From: Elusimicrobia bacterium RIFCSPLOWO2_02_FULL_39_32
Lineage (GTDB): Bacteria; Elusimicrobiota; Elusimicrobia; 2-02-FULL-39-32
DNA: 64,000 nt
Reading direction: 5' to 3'
Assembly: GCA_001800135.1 (NCBI GenBank)
Contig: MGUU01000013.1
Span: 62,001 to 126,000, forward strand
The notes under the pieces were generated by a model. It saw nothing but the letters and a program-made list of their open reading frames with translations. It ran no database searches and was not told where the DNA came from. Shown in pieces: positions 45,015 through 53,417 of this stretch. The position numbers and the translations under genes are program-made. Each line of letters starts with the position of its first letter. The first letter of the stretch is position 1.

Positions 45015-46274
45015 TTATCGAAATCTGTGTCTGGACTGTTTATGCTGATGCGAATAATGATGTGACTGATGAGCAGTTGGAGCTGGGGATGACTTTTTAT
45101 AATCAAAATTAGGCAATGTGACCCGGGGCAAAGACTGTTTTAATACACGCTCTATATTTTTAATCATCCCTTCTTCAGATCTATCCATCAAACTAAAAGC
45201 ATCCCCTGTAGCATCCACCCTGCCTGTTCTGCCAATACGGTGAACATAATCTTCAGGCGTAGCAGGAATATCAAAATTAATCACATGGCTGATATCCTGA
45301 ATATCAATACCCCTAGCGGCAATGTCTGTAGCAACCAGAACCTGACTATGACCTTCTCGAAAACTTTCCAGGGCCTGAACTCTCTGATTTTGGCTCCGTC
45401 CTCCATGCATTACAGAGACTCTAAAACCTTTGTCTCTTAGCTTTTGTCTTAACCGGTCCGCCAAATGTTTTGTACGAGTAAAAACAAGAGCAGAGGTCAT
45501 CCCCTCCATGCGAAGCAGACGATCTAAGAGCTCGGTTTTTAAATGCTTGGAAACAGGATAAACCGCATGCCGAATGCCTACTGCTGCCTGGGAACGCTGC
45601 CCTATTTGGACCGTGAGAGGATTCACTAAAATTTCATTAACCAATTTCAAAATTTCTTGAGGCATGGTTGCGGAAAACACAATATTCTGCCGTTTGTGCG
45701 GCAAGAGACTTATGATTTTTTTAATGTCCGGCAAAAAACCCATATCTAGCATTCTGTCCACTTCATCTAAAACAAAAATCTCAAGATTTGCAAAACTAAT
45801 TCTAGCAGACCAGATATGGTCTAAAAGCCTTCCCGGAGTAGCTGAAATAATATCTAATCCATGCTGCAAAGCGCGTATCTGCGGCTGCATGGGAACCCCG
45901 CCATAAATAGCTGCGCCGGTTAAATGCACATATTTTGAAAGCGCGTTTAAATGATCAATGGTCTGAGACGCTATTTCTCTGGTAGGGGAAACAATCAAAG
46001 CTCGAACGTTTCTAGCGCTTTTACCTTGCAAAAGACGATGGAGAATTGGAAGGACAAAAGCAGCGGTTTTTCCTGTGCCGGTTTGGGCGCAGCCAATCAG
46101 ATCGCGTTTAGCTAAAATAGGAGGTATGGCTCTAGCCTGAATAGGCGTGGGACGAATAAACCCAAGATCATGAATTCCTTTAAGAATTCTGGGGTCAAGG
46201 CCTAAAGTTTCAAAAGGGACCTCTGTATGTTTTTCTACTTCAAGATTAGGAACGTGAGGATGGTTCACAAACAA
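45015..46274 (-). CDS. DEAD-box-family RNA helicase (RhlE-like), DEVD variant
   Basis: A 419-residue ATP-dependent RNA helicase, core only. The Q-motif (GLDPRILKGIHDLGFIRPTPIQ) and Walker A (AQTGTGKTAAF) are normal; motif II reads VLDEVDRMLDMGF, with Val in place of the usual Ala; SAT is in FSATMPQEIL; motif VI is HRIGRTGR. The last about 30 residues are His/Ser-rich (HQSHHYSHQHKQSRHRFR), a basic tail that may bind RNA. It overlaps the stop of the upstream NMO-like gene by ten bases. Confidence 0.93.
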   Translation of the reverse strand: MFVNHPHVPNLEVEKHTEVPFETLGLDPRILKGIHDLGFIRPTPIQARAIPPILAKRDLIGCAQTGTGKTAAFVLPILHRLLQGKSARNVRALIVSPTREIASQTIDHLNALSKYVHLTGAAIYGGVPMQPQIRALQHGLDIISATPGRLLDHIWSARISFANLEIFVLDEVDRMLDMGFLPDIKKIISLLPHKRQNIVFSATMPQEILKLVNEILVNPLTVQIGQRSQAAVGIRHAVYPVSKHLKTELLDRLLRMEGMTSALVFTRTKHLADRLRQKLRDKGFRVSVMHGGRSQNQRVQALESFREGHSQVLVATDIAARGIDIQDISHVINFDIPATPEDYVHRIGRTGRVDATGDAFSLMDRSEEGMIKNIERVLKQSLPRVTLPNFDYKKSSPAPTAHQSHHYSHQHKQSRHRFR

Positions 46275-48133
46275 CCAGTCCCCATAGCAGGAACAGGGAC
46301 TTGATTAAAATTCTCAGGATAAAGAATTTCAATTTCTGCTCTCAGAGCTTCTAAATCCTGTAAAAATTGGTTTTGTTTTTCTTTGGCAAGTTCTTTAGCC
46401 ATCTCCCTGTAATAAACAATGCCTTCCATCATATTTTTTTTGAATTCTTGAAGAACTTTTTGATTCACGGCAAAAACAGGGAAAGAGGATCTTTTAATCT
46501 CATTTTTAAAATAATCCTTATAAATGCGCAGCTCTTCAATAAACATATTTTTGCGATGAGGGTTATTCATAAGAGAACAGCGTCCGTAAATATGGCTTAC
46601 CATCTCTTTTAAGCTTGCAATTTTTGAAAAATTAACAATATTTGGACCGCAGCAAACCGTAGTGGTTGCCTCTGGATCAATCCCATACTTTACAGTGGCT
46701 CCGCCAGCCAGATCATGACAAATACAGGATTTAGCCAATACATGCTCATTCATCGCTGCGTTTTCATCTGGAGAAAGATTTGCTTTCTCTAACTGACCTA
46801 GTTTCAATTTTTGATACGCGTGAGAAGCATGACAAATAGGATTTTTCGAAAATTCTGTATTGGAGACCAAAAAACCTTTGGTACAAGCGCTCCCTGGTTT
46901 TCCTTCCTGGATACGCTGCTGCCGGGCTTTTTCACTCTTAGAATTATTCAATATCCAAAATGGAACATTCAAAGGCGAACTGTCGCTTAAACAAACATCC
47001 TGCTCATTTGCTTGGCTAAGAAGCTTTAAATGCTCCTCATCCACATTCGTGACCTCAGGCACAAGTAAAAATGGCGTTCCCCATCCTGTGCCATTCACCT
47101 GAAAATAATCCCGCAATATCTGATCTTCCTCAGCTGTGCCAATCCCTCCTTGCACTGTCACTATGACTTCTGGCACAAAAAAACTCTTTAAACCCCGCAA
47201 AGACATCACCTTAGCATAAATCTGGTAAAGATTTTTAACTAGTTCATTCTTTTTACGCTTAAATTCTTCCAAAATCGGCCCTAAGAGAAATCCTTTATTG
47301 GCAAACGCATGTCCGCCGCAATTGACCCCAGACTCAATCCGATATTCACTGACCCACAAACCCCTTTTGGCAAGAAATTTGCCTTGAATCTCAGCTGAAC
47401 GAAAATCACTTACTTTCAGGATAATGGTCTTTATAGGAAGCTCTTGTTCCTGCGGCATAAAATCATTAAACTGCGCTGTATAGCTATAGAGACGCTGGTT
47501 CATTCCAGCTGAAAAAACAATGGCAGAGCTTAAATCACTTTTTGCATAACCGCGCAAAGCAGAAAGAGCATCGGAAAATTCCTGAGCTAAAGGTTCATCT
47601 TCATTGACCGTATTGCGGTCAAGTTTTGTCATGATATTCACATCAATGCTGCCCGGAACAACTAAATTTCTTAATTCTTCTTGAATTTTCAACTTCTTCT
47701 CAAGATCAGAGATGGAAAGCATATTAAGATATTTTTGTTTTAAAGCACATTCTGGCAGCATTTCAAAATAAAGAGTAATTTCACTCTCTGGCTCAAATGC
47801 GCTTGCTTTAAGCTTCTGCAGTTCAGACTCTACTAACTCTTTAATCAAATTAAGATAAGCTGTAATGCGTAAAGCTCTGCCATCTTTCTCATTTCTGCCA
47901 ATTTCATGATAAGGTTTTTCATATTTCTTACAGTAATATTTTCTCATCTGTTCAATTAGGAGATCATCCACTAAAGAAATAACTGAAGAAATGCCATATT
48001 TTGCCACTTTAATGGGGGTATCAATTGTAAAACCAGTACCCATCACTGGAATATGAAAGGTGTGGCTGCTGCGCATAAGGGGACGCAATTTAGGCTGACC
48101 GACATCCTGTTTAGATTCTGAAACATGTGCCAT
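46265..48133 (-). CDS. conserved NMO-like TIM-barrel protein, unknown function
   Basis: About 622 residues. It resembles nitronate monooxygenase/IMPDH-like FMN barrels in a few spots: the N-terminal IPVMGTGFTIDTPIKVAKYG, VNCGGHAFANKG and VIVTVQGGIGTAEEDQIL, typical of 'QGGIGT' loops. It is far longer than NMOs, with a helical insertion (about 65-180) and a Cys-rich C-terminal part (KSCICHDLAGGA, VCCGPNI). The final residues PVPAMGTGCL echo the N-terminal MGTG. I do not know the reaction. I use the ATG at 48133; ATGs at 48160 and 48151 are alternatives. It precedes the helicase gene. Confidence 0.75.
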   Translation of the reverse strand: MAHVSESKQDVGQPKLRPLMRSSHTFHIPVMGTGFTIDTPIKVAKYGISSVISLVDDLLIEQMRKYYCKKYEKPYHEIGRNEKDGRALRITAYLNLIKELVESELQKLKASAFEPESEITLYFEMLPECALKQKYLNMLSISDLEKKLKIQEELRNLVVPGSIDVNIMTKLDRNTVNEDEPLAQEFSDALSALRGYAKSDLSSAIVFSAGMNQRLYSYTAQFNDFMPQEQELPIKTIILKVSDFRSAEIQGKFLAKRGLWVSEYRIESGVNCGGHAFANKGFLLGPILEEFKRKKNELVKNLYQIYAKVMSLRGLKSFFVPEVIVTVQGGIGTAEEDQILRDYFQVNGTGWGTPFLLVPEVTNVDEEHLKLLSQANEQDVCLSDSSPLNVPFWILNNSKSEKARQQRIQEGKPGSACTKGFLVSNTEFSKNPICHASHAYQKLKLGQLEKANLSPDENAAMNEHVLAKSCICHDLAGGATVKYGIDPEATTTVCCGPNIVNFSKIASLKEMVSHIYGRCSLMNNPHRKNMFIEELRIYKDYFKNEIKRSSFPVFAVNQKVLQEFKKNMMEGIVYYREMAKELAKEKQNQFLQDLEALRAEIEILYPENFNQVPVPAMGTGCL

Positions 48134-48244
48134 TTTAAGATTATCCCACATCCTTACCATGAAGTCAACCCAAGTCTCGAAGGGATTATCTCAATGCCAA
48201 TTGACATCAAATGACTCTTCTTTATAAGATGAATCCTCTTAATT

Positions 48245-49747
48245 ATGATTACTATAAAAAATATTCACAAGACTTTTGGCACGCAAACGCTTTTTAAAGA
48301 GGCAGCGTTACAAATTAATGCAGGAGACCGTTTTGCGCTGGTAGGGCCAAATGGCTCTGGTAAATCCACTCTTTTTAAAATGCTGCTGAGTGAGCAAGAG
48401 CCTGATTTAGGAGAAATTCAATTTAAGCGAGGGATAGAAGTAGGTTACTTGCCGCAGGAAAACCCTCCAATTTCCGAATTGACAGTTGTGGATGAGACCC
48501 TTGCCCACACTCCTGATCCAGACGGCAGAATCACTGCCAAAGCTAAGATGATTCTCATGGGGTTAGGCTTTAAAACCTCTGATTTTGAACGAAAAGTCTC
48601 TACTCTAAGCGGCGGATGGGCCATGCGCGTCGCTATGGCGCGACTGCTTTTACATGAACCAGATCTTCTCATGTTAGATGAACCTACCAACCATCTGGAC
48701 TTAGAATCTATGCTTTGGTTCCAAAATTTTCTCTTAAACTATCGAGGAGCGATATTTCTTATTTCCCACGATAGAAACTTTGTAAATACGATTTGCAAAA
48801 TTATTGTCAGCGTTCAAAATAAAACGCTTAAAACTTATCATGGAAATTATGATTATTATCTAAACGAACGCGCCCGGGAGAAAGAAAGTTTAGAAATAGC
48901 ATACCAAGCAGAGCAGCGTAAAATTGTGGAGATGCAAGATTTTATCTCGCGCAACCGCGCCAGAGCATCCACTGCCAGCCGCGCTCAGAGCATGATCAAA
49001 CGGCTGGAAAAACTAGAACGCATTGAGCTGCCGGAAGAATCCAAAAAAATCAAAATACGTTTTCCCCAGCCAGAACGCTGCGGGGTGCGAGCGCTAAACT
49101 TAAAAAATCTTTGTAAATCGTATGGGGAAACAAAAGTTTATGAAAATCTTAACTTTGAAATAGAACGCGGCTGGAAAATGGCTTTTGTCGGACATAATGG
49201 AGCTGGAAAATCCACACTTATAAAAATTCTTTCAGGAACCATCCCCTTTGACAAAGGAGAGAGAATCTTAGGTTTAAATGTGAAAGTTGGATATTTCTCC
49301 CAACACAGGACAGAAATGCTGCATGCGGAAAAAACCGTATTGGAAGAAGCCATGGACAATAAACGTCATTTGCCTGAACAAATGGTGCGCACTATTTTAG
49401 GAAGTTTTCTTTTTCCCGGAAACGCGGTTTTTAAAAAAGTGGAGGTCTTAAGCGGAGGGGAAAAAAGCAGACTTGCGTTAGTAAAAATTTTGTTAGACCC
49501 TCCAAACGTGCTTTTAATGGATGAACCTACCACCCACCTAGACTTAGACAGCGTGGAGGCGCTGATCTTAAGCCTCAAAGAATTTGAAGGCACGCTTTGT
49601 TTTATTAGCCATGATCTCTATTTTATTAATGCGCTTGCCAATCATATCGTGCATGTAGATGAAGGACAAGTTACGCTCTATCCTGGGAATTACGAATATT
49701 TTGAAAGAAGAAGGAAACAAAAAGAGGAAGAAAATATAGAAAATTAA
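48245..49747 (+). CDS. ABC-F family ATPase
   Basis: A 500-residue cytoplasmic protein with two ABC ATPase domains and no membrane segments. Domain 1 has GPNGSGKSTLFKML and LSGGWAMRVAMARLL, then MLDEPTNHLDLES; domain 2 has GHNGAGKSTLIKIL, LSGGEKSRLALVKIL and LMDEPTTHLDLDS. The linker (about residues 215-275) is the charged helical P-site-tRNA-interaction region. ABC-F proteins act on ribosomes, for example in rescuing stalled elongation. It is shorter than Uup/YheS because it lacks the long C-terminal coiled coil. It is alone on its strand. Confidence 0.94.
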   Translation: MITIKNIHKTFGTQTLFKEAALQINAGDRFALVGPNGSGKSTLFKMLLSEQEPDLGEIQFKRGIEVGYLPQENPPISELTVVDETLAHTPDPDGRITAKAKMILMGLGFKTSDFERKVSTLSGGWAMRVAMARLLLHEPDLLMLDEPTNHLDLESMLWFQNFLLNYRGAIFLISHDRNFVNTICKIIVSVQNKTLKTYHGNYDYYLNERAREKESLEIAYQAEQRKIVEMQDFISRNRARASTASRAQSMIKRLEKLERIELPEESKKIKIRFPQPERCGVRALNLKNLCKSYGETKVYENLNFEIERGWKMAFVGHNGAGKSTLIKILSGTIPFDKGERILGLNVKVGYFSQHRTEMLHAEKTVLEEAMDNKRHLPEQMVRTILGSFLFPGNAVFKKVEVLSGGEKSRLALVKILLDPPNVLLMDEPTTHLDLDSVEALILSLKEFEGTLCFISHDLYFINALANHIVHVDEGQVTLYPGNYEYFERRRKQKEEENIEN

Positions 49748-49798
49748 GTCATGAATAAAAACATTCTTAAAAATCGTTTAAAAAAATATTTTATATAA

Positions 49799-49960
49799 TT
49801 ATTGTTCGTGTTTTTCCACGAATTTTTTAATCTCCTCAATACTCTCTAAGATCAGCTTCGCTTTTTTAAGACCAAACTGAAAAGGAAATTTATCCTCTTC
49901 AGAATTTTTGAGCACGATCATAGGATTCCCTTTATATTCTGATTCTGATACTATAGGCAT
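49799..49960 (-). CDS. 53-residue conserved small protein
   Basis: A short open frame encoding MPIVSESEYKGNPMIVLK, a middle EEDKFPFQFGLKKAKLILE and ending KKFVEKHEQ. A strong ribosome site (AGGAGGAG, about 6 bases before the ATG) and a reasonable promoter at 50009-50037 indicate a real gene. The middle part (FPFQFGLKKAKLILESIEEI) resembles a short family I have seen as hypothetical in other AT-rich candidate phyla, but I cannot name it. It is transcribed away from the membrane-protein cluster starting at 50155. Confidence 0.8.
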   Translation of the reverse strand: MPIVSESEYKGNPMIVLKNSEEDKFPFQFGLKKAKLILESIEEIKKFVEKHEQ

Positions 49961-50008
49961 GCGTTACTCCTCCTTGATTTAAGTTAAAAAGAATTTTATT
50001 GACCTTTA

Positions 50009-50037
50009 AGAATAGTATTAAATAAATTCTATTTCAA
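50009..50037 (-). promoter_or_regulatory. probable promoter of the 53-residue gene
   Basis: TTGAAA (50032-50037), a 17-base spacer, and TATTCT (50009-50014) on the minus strand. The leader to the ATG at 49960 would be about 42 bases, with the ribosome site near its end. The rest of the 49961-50154 gap holds no other element I can identify. Confidence 0.5.
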
Positions 50038-50154
50038 CCCGAGCTCTTGTGAATGCGAATTTGCTCAAAGAACAATAGATAAGTGGTATAGAATATTCGA
50101 GTTCGATGGGAGATTGCCTGCTTCAAGCAATAAAAAAACTGATAATATTATATT

Positions 50155-50607
50155 ATGATTGAAAAAGAAGAAAAGAAAGAATTAGTTCCAAAAAAGAATT
50201 TGGCGATAGAAGCAGATGAGATTATTCCAGTTGAATCTATTCCAAAACATTTTAATCGCTTTGAAGAGGAGCAGTCAAAGATCTATGGTTTTAAACAAAA
50301 AACAGCCTCATTTTCATTCTTGCCGGGATTGGTGGGCAGCATGATCGGGATCCTCTTGGGCGCTCTTATAGGAGGAGTGATTGGTTTTTTAGGCGGTCCT
50401 GCTGGAATTATTTTTGGGCTTGGAATGGGAGCTTTAACTGGATTGGTCATTGGAATGGGAGTGGGAATCATCAGCTGGATCCTAATTCCAAAATTTATTC
50501 GAATTTTAATATCTTTAGGGATTACTTTTACCATTCTAAATTGGCTGGTTTGGAAATTTTTTCAAATCTCTCTTTGGAATGAATTGATTCGCGCTTTTTC
50601 AAAGTAA
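50155..50607 (+). CDS. glycine-rich membrane protein, unknown
   Basis: A 150-residue protein with a charged N-terminus (about 1-55) and three or four hydrophobic segments rich in Gly and small residues (GSMIGILLGALIGGVIGFLGG, split by GPAGIIFG, then GMGALTGLVIGMGVGIIS). The pattern resembles glycine-zipper membrane proteins. No Shine-Dalgarno site is visible, and an AT-rich TAATATTATATT lies immediately before the ATG. It is the first gene of a three-gene set ending in an MbfA-like iron protein. Confidence 0.68.
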   Translation: MIEKEEKKELVPKKNLAIEADEIIPVESIPKHFNRFEEEQSKIYGFKQKTASFSFLPGLVGSMIGILLGALIGGVIGFLGGPAGIIFGLGMGALTGLVIGMGVGIISWILIPKFIRILISLGITFTILNWLVWKFFQISLWNELIRAFSK

Positions 50608-50624
50608 GGCCAAAGGAGCCAAAC

Positions 50625-50957
50625 ATGATTAAAAAAACTATTGAAAAAATAGAAGCTTCCATTCAAAAAATTAGCACGAGTGATAATCAGAAAAAAGATG
50701 AGTTAATCAAACTTTTATCTTCTCTAAAACTTGAGATTGAAGAGCTTTATAAAACTCACAATGAACATGCCCAAAGCATAGCTGGTTTTGCGGAAATAGC
50801 ATCTCATGAAACCACTCGCAAAAATAAAGAGTCTCATCTAGTCAATCTATCTTTAGAAGGTTTATCCTCTTCAGTCAAAGGTTTTGAGGCATCGAATCCT
50901 AAATTGGTAAAAATCGTCAATGATCTCTGCAACCTCCTTTCTAGCATTGGAATCTAA
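50625..50957 (+). CDS. DUF4404 family protein
   Basis: A 110-residue predominantly helical protein. The C-terminal pattern EGLSSSVKGFEASNPKLVKIVNDLCNLLSSIGI, with its start (KLLSSLKLEIEEL), matches the DUF4404 family: a helix, then 'E-x-x-x-P-x-L-x-x-x-x-x-x-x-L-x-x-x-G-I'. Function unknown. AAAGGAG lies upstream. It is 17 bases after the glycine-rich gene and 15 before the MbfA-like gene, so likely co-transcribed. Confidence 0.82.
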   Translation: MIKKTIEKIEASIQKISTSDNQKKDELIKLLSSLKLEIEELYKTHNEHAQSIAGFAEIASHETTRKNKESHLVNLSLEGLSSSVKGFEASNPKLVKIVNDLCNLLSSIGI

Positions 50958-50972
50958 AATTCAGCGTTAAAA

Positions 50973-51923
50973 ATGAATAGCAAAGATCAAAAAGCTCTTG
51001 CCCAAACCCTTATACTAGACGAGCTTTTTGATCTTTCTTTATATCAAAATCTTGAAAAGATAACCTCAGGGTCTCTACAAGCAACTCTGCAAGAACTCAT
51101 CCCCATTGAAAAAAAACATGTGAGCTTCTGGCAGGATTTTTTTAAAACCAAGCTAGAAAAATTAAACTTTAACCGTGTCTTAAAGCTAAAAATCATTACT
51201 AGCATCTGTAGGATATTTGGAGATAAAGCGGTGTTCCTTATTCTGGAATCAACTGAAATTTATGGAATCCGCAAATATCTAAATATCTGGACTATTTATA
51301 AGGATACTCCGCTTGCAGAAGGAATAAAAACCATTTTGGAAGATGAATTTGGACATGAAGATAAAATTGTTTCTAACTTTAGCGAAAGAAAAATCAATCC
51401 GGAAAAAATTAGAAATATTTTTTTAGGATTTAATGACGGATTAGTAGAATTTATGGGAGCGGTTAGCGGTTTTTATGCCGCTTTTCAGGATAGCGCCACT
51501 GTTCTAATAGCCAGTTTTACAGGAGCTGCTGCTGGAGCTATCTCCATGGCTGTTGGACAATTCCTTGCCACAAGCTCAGAGAAAGAGATCCTGCAAACAG
51601 ATCTGGAAAAAAAACATTTTTTATCCGGCTCACAATCCGATCCAGATACTGGCGACCATCCTTTCTTTTCCGCTCTAGTTGTAGGTATTTCTTATCTTTT
51701 TGGCGCGATGTTCCCAATATTACCTATCTTATTTGGTTCAAAAAGCGTGGCGCTCTCATGGGCTTCTGGCGGAGCAGCTATTATTCTTATCTCTTTAGTG
51801 TTAGCCACTATTTCTGGCATGAACATAAAAAAACGCGTTTTCCTCAATCTGATCATGATTTCTCTAGCTATTATTATCTCTTATACCTTTGGCGTTTTGG
51901 TTAATAAATTCCTAGGTGTTTAA
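50973..51923 (+). CDS. MbfA-like iron transporter: ferritin-like domain plus VIT1 membrane domain
   Basis: A 316-residue two-domain protein. Residues about 1-145 are a rubrerythrin/ferritin-like helical domain with candidate diiron ligands (DELFDLSLY, IPIEKKHVSFW, ILEDEFGHEDK). Residues about 150-316 form a VIT1/CCC1-type membrane domain with GFNDGLVEFMGAVSGFYAA and five hydrophobic segments. MbfA proteins export iron or protect against iron and peroxide stress. It is the last gene of the three-gene set beginning at 50155. Confidence 0.85.
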   Translation: MNSKDQKALAQTLILDELFDLSLYQNLEKITSGSLQATLQELIPIEKKHVSFWQDFFKTKLEKLNFNRVLKLKIITSICRIFGDKAVFLILESTEIYGIRKYLNIWTIYKDTPLAEGIKTILEDEFGHEDKIVSNFSERKINPEKIRNIFLGFNDGLVEFMGAVSGFYAAFQDSATVLIASFTGAAAGAISMAVGQFLATSSEKEILQTDLEKKHFLSGSQSDPDTGDHPFFSALVVGISYLFGAMFPILPILFGSKSVALSWASGGAAIILISLVLATISGMNIKKRVFLNLIMISLAIIISYTFGVLVNKFLGV

Positions 51924-52002
51924 AACTTTGTATTCAAAAAACTCTAATCTTTAATCAAAAAAATCGTGCAGCGCGTTCGAAAATTTAGCCCGAATATTAG
52001 CT

Positions 52003-53379
52003 ATGTTAAAGAATAATTCTTTACGATTTTTTATCTTATACGGATTATTATTGACCTGGCTTGTTCTGGTAATCTTAGCTGCTTTTACTCTCAATGGAAT
52101 TCTAGCATGGTCAGCTGGGCTGCTCTATATTGCCTATGATTCCTTTATACAATGCCTGGTTGTTACCATAAGCTCTCATAGTTTAAAAAATAACCCTGCC
52201 GCACAGAATTCAGGATATGATCGTTTAACTCTTCCAACTATGAGCGCAGTGGTTCCAGCCCGAAATGAAAAGAGTGTGCTCGACAAATGTCTGAATGCCC
52301 TATTCTCCCAAACGCAAGCGCCAGATGAGATCATTATTGTGGACGATGGCTCTACAGATGGCACGCTCCATTGGCTTAAAGAACATTTTCAACTTAAATT
52401 TATTGGCAACCATTCTGTTTCAAAAATCCAACCGAACCTCAAGGTCATCCAAAAAGAACATAGTGGAAAAGCTGATTCCTTGAATCAAGGCTGGCGTTTA
52501 GCTAAATCAGAAGTCATTGTCACGATTGATGCTGATACTATTTTAGAACCAAACGCAATCAAAGAAATGTCTCATGCCTTTGCCCAGAATCCTAATCTCT
52601 CTGCTGCTGGAGGCATTATCATTCCTCGCTGCGCAGGATCCAGAACAGCTGAACTTTTCCAATTTTATCAAACCTTTGAATATATCCGCAGCTTTCTGGA
52701 ACGTTTTGCCTGGATGTCCTTTAAAACACTGGTGCTGGTTTCTGGAGCGTTTTCTGCTTTTAGGCGAGATGTTTTACAAAGACTAGGTGGTTTTAATAAA
52801 GAAAGTTCAGTAGAAGACTACGAGTTAATCTATCGTTACTATCGAGACTGCCATCAAAATGGCATCATACCGAATGTTCAGGTTATTGCGCGCGCCCATG
52901 CCCTGACAGATGCTCCATCCAACCTTGAAAAATTTCTTCTTCAGCGCAGCCGTTGGTTCGCAGGTTTTTTGGACACTTTGTTTCGTAACAAAGACATGGT
53001 TTTCAATCCACTCTATGGAAGGTTTGGTCGCATCATGCTCCCATTAAAACTAATAGACACCTTAAGACCCATCTATGGATTGCTTGCTCTCGTTATTCTT
53101 ATTTTTTACCTGATCATTGGGTTCCGTCCTTATATCGCTGTGCTTTATGTTTTAATCGTCAAACTTCTATTTGATTTAATTCTTCATTGTTACGCATTTA
53201 TTCTTTACCATCGTTGGCAGAGGGACCGCATCACTCCCAAACTCTGGGCGCATTCAATCATAGCTATTTTAACTGAACCCTTTGCGTTTCAGATACTCAG
53301 ACACTTGGCTGCAGTTTTTGGGGTGTTTGCTTATCTCCATGGAAAAATCTCCTGGGCGCATCAACGACAAACAGCGTAA
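52003..53379 (+). CDS. processive family 2 glycosyltransferase (exopolysaccharide synthase type)
   Basis: A 458-residue membrane glycosyltransferase like PgaC, hyaluronan or cellulose synthases. Two N-terminal membrane segments precede the GT-A domain: MSAVVPARNEKSVLDKCLNAL, IIIVDDGSTDG, TIDADTILEP (DxD), VEDYELIYRYYRD (ED) and the processivity motif LLQRSRWFAGFL (Q-x-x-R-W). Three or four segments follow, and no PilZ domain is present. The polymer is not known. A TPR-YaiO outer-membrane gene follows, suggesting a synthase/export pair. Confidence 0.92.
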   Translation: MLKNNSLRFFILYGLLLTWLVLVILAAFTLNGILAWSAGLLYIAYDSFIQCLVVTISSHSLKNNPAAQNSGYDRLTLPTMSAVVPARNEKSVLDKCLNALFSQTQAPDEIIIVDDGSTDGTLHWLKEHFQLKFIGNHSVSKIQPNLKVIQKEHSGKADSLNQGWRLAKSEVIVTIDADTILEPNAIKEMSHAFAQNPNLSAAGGIIIPRCAGSRTAELFQFYQTFEYIRSFLERFAWMSFKTLVLVSGAFSAFRRDVLQRLGGFNKESSVEDYELIYRYYRDCHQNGIIPNVQVIARAHALTDAPSNLEKFLLQRSRWFAGFLDTLFRNKDMVFNPLYGRFGRIMLPLKLIDTLRPIYGLLALVILIFYLIIGFRPYIAVLYVLIVKLLFDLILHCYAFILYHRWQRDRITPKLWAHSIIAILTEPFAFQILRHLAAVFGVFAYLHGKISWAHQRQTA

Positions 53380-53417
53380 AAAAATTAGATTAAAAATTAA
53401 ATTATTCTGGAGGATTC

